Assembly: GCA_023136305.1 (NCBI GenBank)
Contig: JAGLSF010000038.1
Span: 1 to 11,808 of the forward strand
DNA: 11,808 bases
DNA from: Spirochaetota bacterium
Lineage (GTDB): Bacteria; Spirochaetota; B62-G9; DRHN01
Direction of reading: 5' to 3'
Both the position numbers and the translations under genes were made by a program. Under the pieces are notes generated by a model, which was given only the letters and a program-made list of their open reading frames with translations, was not told the DNA's origin and searched no databases. Positions within the stretch are counted from its first letter, which is position 1, and every line of letters starts with the position of its first letter. Of the stretch, positions 1 to 5,598 are shown in pieces.

Positions 1-83
1 TGAAATGAGTGTCTTCGAGATGTCATCTTTACTATCTTCGCCAGACAGACAATCTCTTTTACATTCAGGACTGCTGCATACTA
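1..83. other. non-coding margin
   Basis: I see no gene, RNA or convincing terminator here. It lies downstream of the YwbE-family gene on the minus strand. There is no GC-rich hairpin followed by a T run, so transcription of that gene may end beyond the left edge. Confidence 0.4.
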
Positions 84-278
84 TCAGTCATGAATGATCT
101 TCACCCTGCCGATCTCTCCTGTGCTCAAGCGTACCTTGATGCCGTGGGGATGAGTTGCGGAATTCGTGAGGATATCCTCGACCGTCCCCTCGGTCAAAGC
201 TTCTGTGCGCTGGTCTTTCTTCTGCTCGATAGAAACTTTCATGCCGAGTTTTATATCTTTTCTTGCCGCACCGTTCAT
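84..278 (-). CDS. ywbE: YwbE family protein (DUF2196)
   Basis: A 64-residue protein recognised by the family pattern: an N-terminal RKDI segment (residues 6-9), the KKDQRT segment (20-25), and the strongly conserved ILTNS...HPHGIKVRL...GRVK block (36-60). The family is small, basic and widespread in bacteria and archaea; its molecular role is not established. I chose the ATG at 278 because homologues begin at this MNG-like residue. An upstream in-frame ATG at 362 would overlap the end of the RRM gene and add a low-complexity Ala/Gly/Arg segment that is simply that gene's 3' end read in another frame. An AGGGA sequence precedes the chosen start. The gene follows the RRM gene by 52 nt on the same strand and is probably cotranscribed with it. 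That pairing suggests an RNA-related role, but this is inference. Confidence 0.85.
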   Translation of the reverse strand: MNGAARKDIKLGMKVSIEQKKDQRTEALTEGTVEDILTNSATHPHGIKVRLSTGEIGRVKIIHD

Positions 279-330
279 GCCGTTTCCCTGATATGGTAAT
301 GCCGTAAAAGAGTGCGGTGCCGAACGCCGG

Positions 331-615
331 CTAGTAGCGCCGCCCGCCGCCCCTGCCGCCACGACCGCTGTCCGGGCGAGGGCGGGCCTCGTTGACGGTA
401 AGGGTTCGGCCGTTTAATTCAGTACCGTTCAGCCCGCTGATGGCTGATTCAGCCTCGGCTTTAGCGGGCATCTCAACAAAACCGAATCCTCTTGACGCAC
501 CGGTGTATTTATCCGTGATTATTTTAGCCGAAGAGACCTGTCCGAAGGCGCCGAACGCCTCGTTCAGTTCCTCTTCCGTGGTCTCGTCCGCTAAGTTTCC
601 TGCATAGATGTTCAT
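331..615 (-). CDS. RRM-type RNA-binding protein
   Basis: A 94-residue single RNA recognition motif protein. The RNP2-like strand is IYAGNL (residues 3-8) and the RNP1 octamer is RGFGFVEM (42-49); their aromatic residues (Tyr4, Phe44, Phe46) are the usual RNA-stacking positions. The C-terminal tail (about 78-94) is rich in Gly and Arg (RGGRGGGRR), as in the small Gly-rich bacterial RRM proteins best known from cyanobacteria, where several are cold-induced. The ATG at 615 has a strong Shine-Dalgarno sequence (AAAGGAGG, 5-6 nt upstream), so the start is secure. It heads a two-gene unit with the YwbE-family gene and has a promoter candidate about 40 nt upstream. Expected role: cytoplasmic single-stranded RNA binding or RNA chaperone; the target cannot be inferred from sequence. 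Confidence 0.93.
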   Translation of the reverse strand: MNIYAGNLADETTEEELNEAFGAFGQVSSAKIITDKYTGASRGFGFVEMPAKAEAESAISGLNGTELNGRTLTVNEARPRPDSGRGGRGGGRRY

Positions 616-654
616 TCTATCCTCCTTTTTCTGTGTATAGCCAATAAGGAATTT

Positions 655-682
655 AGTATACCTTGTTATCCTCGAAAAGCAA
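655..682 (-). promoter_or_regulatory. sigma70-type promoter for the RRM/ywbE unit
   Basis: On the minus strand, TTGCTT (682-677) and TATACT (660-655) are separated by 16 bp, and the RRM start codon lies 40 nt downstream of the -10 box. Both hexamers match the consensus well. No experimental support can be seen. Confidence 0.55.
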
Positions 683-698
683 ATTAATTGATATGTTA

Positions 699-732
699 GT
701 CCGGGTAGAACCGGGCGGTTTCCTACCCGGAC
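699..732. repeat. perfect 10-bp inverted repeat, GC-rich hairpin
   Basis: GTCCGGGTAG (699-708) and CTACCCGGAC (723-732) are exact reverse complements with a 14-nt loop. The loop can pair further (AACC with GGTT) across a bulge. It lies between the divergent RRM promoter and the first frame of the phosphate locus. No T run follows on either strand, so it is not a classical intrinsic terminator. It could be a dispersed repeat, an mRNA leader structure, or a protein-binding dyad. Confidence 0.6.
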
Positions 733-754
733 AATCAGTTTAATAAAAAAGGAA

Positions 755-1008
755 ATGATTTTTGAAGATCAAAGAACATTCAACACGAGTCTGTTAGAGA
801 GAATAAGGAATTTGGAATATTCGGTGACAGGTTTCTGGAGCATTGGTAGAAGATTGTGAAATAAATTGATCGTGCCGAAAACTTGAAATATGATAATAAT
901 ATATTGAGCGAATTAGAGAAATACTTCGCAGATAGAGTGAGTGTTGAATCGTTGAGGATTATGGTAACATCGTTTTTTAGCACACTAGGTCTTGCAAAGC
1001 AAAGGTAA
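755..1008 (+). pseudogene. relic reading frame upstream of the phosphate permease, family unknown
   Basis: The stretch has protein-like sequence broken by at least one frameshift and a stop. From the ATG at 755, preceded by AAAGGA, one frame encodes 34 residues (MIFEDQRTFN...) and stops at 857-859. A second frame then continues from about 865 as IDRAENLKYDNN...SELEKYFADR... and ends at TAA 1006-1008. Spliced across the break this gives about 80 charged, mostly helical residues. The end lies only 4 nt before the ATG of the permease, and the permease's ribosome-binding site (AAAGG) sits inside its last codons. That is the arrangement of a translationally coupled operon partner. I do not recognise the family. 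A minus-strand frame over the same bases (780-983) looks like a shadow. Confidence 0.45.
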
Positions 1009-1012
1009 GGTG

Positions 1013-1945
1013 ATGTTTCGAATAGTATCTGGGATATATCTTGGCTGGGGTCTTGGGGCGAATGATGCAGCGAATATATTCGGGACCGGTGTTGCGAGTG
1101 GCGTTGTACGATACAGAACAGCAGTTATTCTCACAGCGATATTCGTGCTGATTGGCGCCTATTTCGAAGGTTCCAAAGGTATAGAAACCTATGGGAAACT
1201 CGCAGTCATGGACTTGAATACAGCCTTTATTGCATCTCTTTCTGCCGCAATTACAATTAATGTGCTCACAATATTTGCCCTCCCAGTATCAACATCACAG
1301 GCTATTGTGGGTTCGATAGTCGCAGTGGGTATAATGAGTGGTGGCCTGAGCCTGAAAATCATGACAAAGGTACTTCTCAGCTGGGTGCTAACTCCGATTG
1401 GAGCAGCAGTGATATCATATGGTCTGTACAGGACTTTTGGATGGTTGTTAGAGGGAAGAATAAAAAATGTCCGTGTTTGGTCATTGTTGATGAAGGTGGG
1501 ATTCTATGCCGCTGGCATATATGGAGCGTATACGCTGGGTGCAAATAATGTAGCAAATTCTACTGGGGTATTTGTAAAGGCAGGACTGTTGACACCAACC
1601 ATGGCGACGCTGATTGGGGGCTTATCGATAGGTTTAGGTGTACTCACCTTCAGTAAACGAGTAATGATGACTGTGGGGAAGAGAATTACTGAGATGAGTG
1701 ATCTTGCAGCACTTGTTGCCGTTTTGGGACAGGCTGTAACGGTCCACATATTTACCTGGGTCGGTGTACCAGTGTCCTCCTCCCAGGCAATTGTTGGAGC
1801 CGTTTTGGGCGTAGGACTGGTAAAATCATCCGGAGCGGTGAACCTCAAGGTCTTAGGAAATATTGGATTGGGGTGGATAAGCACACCGACAGCTTCTTTT
1901 GCCATTACTTTTATTTTGCTCAGGATTTACTCAATGCTCTTTTAA
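1013..1945 (+). CDS. pit: PiT-family inorganic phosphate permease
   Basis: A 310-residue polytopic membrane protein that imports inorganic phosphate, typically as a metal-phosphate complex with H+ or Na+ symport. It shows the internal duplication of the PiT family: GANDAAN (15-21) with PVSTSQAIVG (91-100), repeated as GANNVAN (176-182) with PVSSSQAIVG (253-262). The Asp18 of the first signature is present and is replaced by Asn in the second copy, which is common. Ten or so hydrophobic segments fill the rest. The length matches short PiT proteins that lack a long central cytoplasmic loop. I prefer the ATG at 1013, preceded by AAAGG at 1001-1005, over the in-frame TTG at 992, which overlaps the upstream relic. 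It is followed by a relic frame and then the DUF47/PhoU-like gene, the usual partner of PiT permeases. Confidence 0.93.
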   Translation: MFRIVSGIYLGWGLGANDAANIFGTGVASGVVRYRTAVILTAIFVLIGAYFEGSKGIETYGKLAVMDLNTAFIASLSAAITINVLTIFALPVSTSQAIVGSIVAVGIMSGGLSLKIMTKVLLSWVLTPIGAAVISYGLYRTFGWLLEGRIKNVRVWSLLMKVGFYAAGIYGAYTLGANNVANSTGVFVKAGLLTPTMATLIGGLSIGLGVLTFSKRVMMTVGKRITEMSDLAALVAVLGQAVTVHIFTWVGVPVSSSQAIVGAVLGVGLVKSSGAVNLKVLGNIGLGWISTPTASFAITFILLRIYSMLF

Positions 1946-2208
1946 TGGGAAAGCTTTATAATCTAATGGTGCGAAGGAGCCTGTTTCAGTCAGCATTGGA
2001 TAGGTGGGTAAGAATGAATTGAGTGGAAAGTTGAGGGGCAATCTTGAGGCATGCGATAAAAGAAAGTTTGGAAGACCACATAGTAGAAACTGATTCTCGG
2101 CAAATAAAAATGGCAAAATTAATTTTGGATTTGATGCTCACTCTTGATAATAGTATTAAATTTGTAATATCTATACAAAGGAGCTTCTATGTCTTTTTTC
2201 ATTCATAA
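1945..2208 (+). pseudogene. relic frame filling the gap between permease and PhoU-like gene
   Basis: One single frame runs from an ATG at 1945 that overlaps the permease stop (TAATG) to TAA at 2206-2208, interrupted only by two TGA codons at 2020-2022 and 2032-2034. The first part reads MGKLYNLMVRRSLFQ...DRWVRMN. The last part (2035-2205) is open for 57 codons and includes ESLEDHIVETDSRQIKMAKL. The TAATG overlap suggests a formerly coupled operon gene of about 80 residues. Alternatively the frame is open by chance, or the first 25-codon piece is expressed as a tiny protein. Recoding of TGA is unlikely because TGA serves as a normal stop in neighbouring genes. No family is recognised. Confidence 0.35.
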
Positions 2209-2842
2209 AAAAGAGAAACACATTGTAGAACAGATAAAACAGCATGTAGATCTTGTCGTCGAGACCGTGTATCTGGCTTGCAAGGCTTTAGAATTACTTA
2301 TCGAGGGGAAAAAAGAAGAATCAATGGCGCACACGAAGAAGGTACACAAGAAGGAGCATGAAGCAGATACTGTTCAGAGGGAGATTGACAAGGAGATGTT
2401 CGGTGGAGCATTTATGCCTTCGATACGAGAAGTACTTTTCATTGCAGTGGATTCTGTGGACAAGGTTGCGAATAGGGCCGAAAAACTTGGCGATTTTATC
2501 ACCCTTATACATCCCGATGTTCCTAGGCCACTACAGGACGATTTAAGAAAAATGAGTAAGCTTACGTGTAATGGCGTGAAGAAGATGAAAGATGCTATTT
2601 ATAATCTGTTTGAAAATGTAAAACAAGTGCATAAAGATACAATCGAAGTTGAACGCTTGGAAGCCGAGGTCGATAAGTATGCGTGGAAAGCATTGGATAC
2701 TTTATTTAATAAGCTGAAAATTGAGAAGTTTTCGGAAAGAATGATGTTGAGAGAGATGATTATACATTTGAGCTCAATAAGCAATAAGATGGAAGATACC
2801 TCGGATAAAATTGATATCATAGCGCTCAAGCTCAGGTCTTAA
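2189..2842 (+). CDS. DUF47 / PhoU-like phosphate transport accessory protein
   Basis: A 217-residue, all-helical, soluble protein of the TIGR00153/DUF47 family, related to PhoU. Family features are the N-terminal H-x-E-x-V/I...HVDLVVETV region, the conserved HKKEHEADTVQREI segment (about 53-66), the LFIAVDSVDKVANRAEKLGDFI segment (83-104), and the closing SNKMEDTSDKIDIIALKLR (198-216). The repeated E/D-xx-D motifs are those used by PhoU proteins to bind metal clusters. The length is typical and the start is secure: AAAGGAG lies 7 nt before the ATG. These proteins are found next to PiT permeases and are thought to modulate their activity. That functional link is family knowledge, not visible here beyond the adjacency. 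Confidence 0.92.
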   Translation: MSFFIHKKEKHIVEQIKQHVDLVVETVYLACKALELLIEGKKEESMAHTKKVHKKEHEADTVQREIDKEMFGGAFMPSIREVLFIAVDSVDKVANRAEKLGDFITLIHPDVPRPLQDDLRKMSKLTCNGVKKMKDAIYNLFENVKQVHKDTIEVERLEAEVDKYAWKALDTLFNKLKIEKFSERMMLREMIIHLSSISNKMEDTSDKIDIIALKLRS

Positions 2843-2865
2843 CAGCTGGGTGCCTACATTAGATT

Positions 2866-3054
2866 TTATAGGTTAAATTCGCGGTTACTACAATCGATAG
2901 AGCTTGAGTCTCGGTCTGTTTTATCGTAATTTGCACCGTAAGTGCCGGCGCTGTAAGCCTCATACCGGTCACTCATCACGTGATTCATGAGACCTTCTGC
3001 CATCTGAGACCAGGCGGAGTTATGCGTACAGATAAAGAGTACCTTCTGCTTCAC
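2866..3054 (-). pseudogene. arsC: truncated, catalytically dead arsenate reductase (LMW phosphatase-type ArsC)
   Basis: The first ~38 codons are clearly an ArsC/low-molecular-weight tyrosine phosphatase-type thioredoxin-coupled reductase: VLFICTHNSAWSQMAEG. The P-loop CX5R is damaged because the invariant Arg after Cys9 is Trp15. The TGG there is one C-to-T change from CGG. After EAYSAGT (residue 38, about base 2941) the sequence leaves the family, runs for about 24 unrelated residues and stops. The total is 62 codons against about 135 for an intact protein, so the second half with the other redox Cys residues is gone. The GTG start overlaps the acr3 stop (GTGA) and has an excellent AAGGAGG 7 nt upstream, so translational coupling survives although the product cannot be an active reductase. 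Confidence 0.88.
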
Positions 3055-4187
3055 GTGACTGCCTCCTTGTCTTTGAAGCTTTTCATCTTCCTGCACTGGG
3101 GAAGATCAAGGTTGCACTCCCTAAACAGATAACAAGTCTTTTTACACAGCGCCACGAGCATGAGCATCGCCGGCACCTCGATGAGCACGCCTACCACTGT
3201 GGCAAGGGCCGCGCCCGATGAGAGACCAAACAGGGTTGCCGCCGTTGCAATGGCAACCTCGAAGTGGTTAGAAGCGCCGATCATGGATGCAGGCGCCGCG
3301 TCGTGATAGGAGAGCTTTAGTATACGGGAGATTAGGAAGTACCCGATCGCGAATATGACCACTGTCTGAATGAATAGCGGTATGGCGATCCACACGATGG
3401 TAAGGGGGTTGCTGATGATGATCTCGCCCTTGAAGGAGAAGAGAAGCACCAGCGTCAAAAGCAGGGCTGCAATGCTTATGGGCGTGAGCACGTGCAGGAA
3501 CTTCTCGTTGAACCAGTCGATGCCCTTGCGTTTTATAATCAACTTCCTGCTGAAGTACCCTGCAACAAGTGGCAACCCGACGTAGATAGTTACGGAGAAG
3601 AGAATGGTCTTCCATGGAATTGGCATGGCGTTCACGCCGAGCAGGAAACCGCCCAGCGGCGCATAGAGAAAGAGCATGGTGAGGGAGTTGATGGCCACCA
3701 TGACGAGAGTGAGCCCGTCGTTGCCTTTTGCCAGATAACTCCACATGAGCACCATGGCGGTACAGGGCGCAATACCGAGAAGAATAGCACCCGATACGTA
3801 GCTCCGCCACAGCTCAACCTCCTGCCCGGTCTTTATGATCTCAGTTCCCGGAAGAAAGCCGCGGAACAGATATCCGAGAAAAAGCGTGGCGATCAGGTAC
3901 ATGGTGAAGGGCTTGATGGCCCAGTTGATAAATAGGGTCATGGCAACCGGCTTCGGCGTTTTGACCGCACGAACGACCTCGCTGAAGTCGATCTTCACCA
4001 TGATGGGGTACATCATGAAAAAGAGACAGATTGCAATGGGGATTGAAACCTGGAAGACGGATATGTCATCGAGCCTCACCGCAAACGAAGGTGCCACTTT
4101 ACCAAGCAGTATACCTGCTCCTATGCAGAGTACTACCCAGAGGGTAAGGTACTTCTCAAATACGTTGAGACCTTTTTCCTTCGCCAT
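3051..4187 (-). CDS. acr3: ACR3-family arsenite efflux permease
   Basis: A 378-residue inner-membrane protein with about ten transmembrane segments that exports As(III), and in some members Sb(III), driven by the proton gradient. Key ACR3 features are the GIAPCTAMVLMWS segment carrying the essential Cys142 in TM4, and GVLIEVPAML with the conserved Glu337 in TM9. The loop GASNHFEVAIA (304-314) is also characteristic. The cytoplasmic C-terminal tail (about 348-378) has several Cys residues (348, 352, 358, 365), which is slightly unusual. GGAGG lies 9 nt upstream of the ATG. Expression should be controlled by the divergent arsR through the shared intergenic promoter/operator. The following arsC is broken, so the locus can now handle only arsenite unless another reductase exists in the genome. 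Confidence 0.96.
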   Translation of the reverse strand: MAKEKGLNVFEKYLTLWVVLCIGAGILLGKVAPSFAVRLDDISVFQVSIPIAICLFFMMYPIMVKIDFSEVVRAVKTPKPVAMTLFINWAIKPFTMYLIATLFLGYLFRGFLPGTEIIKTGQEVELWRSYVSGAILLGIAPCTAMVLMWSYLAKGNDGLTLVMVAINSLTMLFLYAPLGGFLLGVNAMPIPWKTILFSVTIYVGLPLVAGYFSRKLIIKRKGIDWFNEKFLHVLTPISIAALLLTLVLLFSFKGEIIISNPLTIVWIAIPLFIQTVVIFAIGYFLISRILKLSYHDAAPASMIGASNHFEVAIATAATLFGLSSGAALATVVGVLIEVPAMLMLVALCKKTCYLFRECNLDLPQCRKMKSFKDKEAVT

Positions 4188-4262
4188 CTTCTTAAACCTC
4201 CGTATGGGTAATAAAATGGATGTTTAGTGGTACCGCTCCGATTCTTCCTTATTACTATTTGA

Positions 4263-4286
4263 TTCTATATTTCGTATATTATAGAA
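4263..4286. promoter_or_regulatory. candidate ArsR operator dyad
   Basis: TTCTATA (4263-4269) and TATAGAA (4280-4286) are exact inverted repeats separated by 10 bp, with further A/T symmetry inside. It lies between divergent arsR and acr3 and overlaps the -10 box of the acr3 promoter. This is the spacing and A/T-rich dyad type expected of an ArsR/SmtB site; binding itself is inferred. Confidence 0.5.
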
Positions 4287-4304
4287 ACATATTGCCCCTG
4301 TCAA
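4278..4304 (-). promoter_or_regulatory. sigma70-type promoter for acr3-arsC
   Basis: On the minus strand, a perfect TTGACA (4304-4299) and a perfect TATAAT (4283-4278) are separated by 15 bp, slightly short of the ideal 17. Transcription would start near 4270, leaving an ~80-nt leader before the acr3 ATG. A repressor on the dyad at 4263-4286 would cover the -10 box. Confidence 0.6.
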
Positions 4305-4346
4305 TGAAAAATGATATACTCGTACATGCAGAATGGAGTACTCACA

Positions 4347-4706
4347 TTGGTTGATTATTTAAACATCTTCAAGGCACTGAGCGATGAAAACAGACTCAGA
4401 ATCCTCTTGATGCTCAGGCGGAGATCCCTTTGCGTGTGTGAGATGCATGAAGTGCTGAACATTGCGCTGTCCACCCTTTCGGCACATCTGAAGCTCATGA
4501 AAAATACGGGGCTTATAGTGGATGAGAAGGATGGACGGTGGGTTATCTACAGCCTTTCACAAAATACGTATCTGCACGAATTGCTCGAAACTCTCGAGAA
4601 ACAGCTCCGGGATAACCGCACCATTGAAAGCGATCGCGCAATCATTTCCCAGATAACACGAGAATTGTGTGCATACAAACTGAAGGAATCAGCAAGAAAG
4701 AAATAA
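4347..4706 (+). CDS. arsR: ArsR-family metalloregulator
   Basis: A 119-residue winged-helix repressor, released from DNA by As(III)/Sb(III). The start of the fold, FKALSDENRLRILLML (residues 8-23), is classic. SLCVCEMHEVL (27-37) contains the CxC pair (Cys29, Cys31) equivalent to the ELCVCDL As(III)-binding site on the helix before the recognition helix. IALSTLSAHLKLMKNTGLI (39-57) is the recognition helix-turn region, and GRWVIYSL is the wing. I prefer the TTG at 4347 because GGAG lies 8 nt upstream and homologues start at this point. An in-frame ATG at 4311 would give 131 residues but has no ribosome-binding site. It is divergent from acr3. The C-terminal tail (about 85-119) is longer than the minimum for the family and has one Cys. 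Confidence 0.92.
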   Translation: MVDYLNIFKALSDENRLRILLMLRRRSLCVCEMHEVLNIALSTLSAHLKLMKNTGLIVDEKDGRWVIYSLSQNTYLHELLETLEKQLRDNRTIESDRAIISQITRELCAYKLKESARKK

Positions 4707-4843
4707 CCTTCCTCCAATCCTGGCAATCCTTGTTAATACTCAGAGAGGTGCTGTACATACAGGATCATCCACATCAAGGAGACAGTCGAGCGTTTCATTG
4801 AAGGTAGAGACTACTCGAAAGGTATTGCAGGGAGTAAGTGTAC

Positions 4844-4998
4844 CTGGGTAGGCAAACCACTTGTTACAGCATCTGCCATAAGAAAAATATGTATTACAAC
4901 ATCAGATTGTTCTTTCTGCAGTCCATTGCAAGGCGCAATGCATTATAGGCTTTTTCTGATCCATAGGGTGCATCATTGATGACAAATATTATTTTCAT
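4844..4998 (-). pseudogene. DsrE-family sulfur-relay protein relic
   Basis: From the ATG at 4998, with GGAGGAG about 7 nt upstream, the sequence MKIIFVINDAPYGSEKAYNA...LRLAM is the N-terminus of a DsrE/DsrF-like protein. It stops at TAA 4896-4894 after 34 codons. A second frame then continues the family with IFLMADAVTSGLPTQ, down to about 4844, so a frameshift and stop lie at the junction. Beyond that (4843-4740) the rest is only weakly recognisable, e.g. MKRSTVSL in a third frame, and I do not claim it. Intact members are about 115 residues and are cytoplasmic proteins that carry or relay persulfide sulfur. The relic follows the cysteine desulfurase relic on the same strand, whose stop codon lies just upstream of this ribosome-binding site: a dead sulfur-transfer operon. 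Bases 4707-4843 show nothing else. Confidence 0.75.
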
Positions 4999-5016
4999 TT
5001 ACCAAGCTCCTCCATG

Positions 5017-5163
5017 CTATTTATCCATTGATGTTTTTACCTGCAAAAGCTGTTGAACGGCATCAATAATTATTTCTGAGGCGCGACCTATCTCTTCCGC
5101 AGTAGTCATTCTCCCGGTTGAGAAGCGGAGTGTTCCACGGGCCCATTCTACAAGAACATTCAT
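5017..5163 (-). pseudogene. cysteine desulfurase (NifS/IscS-type), C-terminal remnant
   Basis: About the last 49 codons of a class V aminotransferase-fold cysteine desulfurase. EWARGTLRFSTGRMTTAEEI, then RASEIIIDAVQQL, corresponds to the end of NifS-like proteins, where the Arg of LRFS(T/L)GR helps bind the substrate carboxylate. The Schiff-base Lys, the catalytic Cys and everything else upstream (about 85% of the ~390-residue gene) are missing. At 5163-5169 the homology stops abruptly and an unrelated gene fragment in the opposite orientation begins. The terminal stop and the ribosome-binding site of the following DsrE relic are intact, so the loss came from the 5' side. Confidence 0.8.
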
Positions 5164-5168
5164 TGCCC

Positions 5169-5456
5169 TTTGAACCCTTAAAAGGTATCCACGCCGCAGT
5201 ATACAGAAAGACAAAGTCCGGCAGGGAAATTGCCCCAGAGGAGGCCCTGCCAGTACATGATGCGCTGCAGATGTATACCGTATCGCCCGCCTATGCCTCC
5301 TTTGAGGAAGGATCGCGGGGAACGATCTCTCCGGGAAAACTTGCCGATATGGCGGTTCTTTCCGATGATCCCGGGCTATTGGGAAAAGAAAACATGATGC
5401 GCATAGAAGTGGTGCTGACGATCATCGACTGCAAGGTCGCCTGGGATCAATTCTAA
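5169..5456 (+). pseudogene. amidohydrolase (YtcJ-like, amidohydrolase family 3), C-terminal remnant
   Basis: About the last 95 codons of a metal-dependent amidohydrolase. FEPLKGIHAAVYRKT (from 5169), PEEALPVHDALQMYTVSPAYASFEE and the closing GTISPGKLADMAVLSDDP...TIIDCKVAW are the C-terminal signature of these ~530-residue enzymes; the last part is the small beta-sandwich. The metal-binding HxH and the rest of the barrel are gone. The frame stays open upstream to an ATG at 5118, but those residues are the antisense of the cysteine desulfurase remnant, so that ATG is not a true start. No ribosome-binding site is visible. The product, if any, cannot be catalytic. Confidence 0.82.
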
Positions 5457-5486
5457 TTGCCAGGTAGTTTTCCATAGCAATAAAAT
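5457..5486 (+). promoter_or_regulatory. weak candidate promoter for the sugar dehydrogenase gene
   Basis: TTGCCA (5457-5462) and TAAAAT (5481-5486) are separated by 18 bp. They lie directly after the amidohydrolase remnant's stop codon and about 110 nt before the preferred start of the dehydrogenase. The match is moderate; A/T-rich DNA gives such hits by chance. Confidence 0.3.
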
Positions 5487-5598
5487 CCGTTCCTTCATTC
5501 ATGATGTGTTTCAATGAAATTCAATCCACTTTTCAATCTTAAATAACATACACCCATAAATGGTTGTCTCTCTGCCCCGTTTACCCCATGTTTTTAGT

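Noticed and set aside
780..983. Minus-strand 67-codon frame before the phosphate permease
   Set aside because: Low-complexity Ser/Phe/Asn/Ile-rich translation of A/T-rich DNA, no ribosome-binding site, and the plus strand reads more like protein.
2020..2034. TGA recoded as selenocysteine or Trp in the frame between the permease and the PhoU-like gene
   Set aside because: TGA is the normal stop of acr3 and ywbE, Trp is written TGG throughout, and no SECIS-like hairpin is evident directly after either TGA.
2825..2908. Inverted repeat CTCAAGCTC / GAGCTTGAG at the end of the PhoU-like gene and in the arsC tail
   Set aside because: The arms are 9 bp, nearly self-complementary and 66 bp apart; one lies in coding sequence, so chance similarity is the simplest reading.
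3268..3935. Long alternative frames (180 codons minus, 147 codons plus) within acr3
   Set aside because: Both overlap the clear ACR3 protein in other frames; they are rich in His/Arg/Gln and carry no domain.
4751..4977. Plus-strand open stretch across the DsrE relic
   Set aside because: It has no start with a ribosome-binding site and no motif, while the minus strand shows clear DsrE sequence with a strong ribosome-binding site.
5118..5168. ATG at 5118 as the true start of a small intact protein ending at 5456
   Set aside because: The first 17 codons are the complement of the cysteine desulfurase remnant; only from 5169 does the sequence match amidohydrolases.
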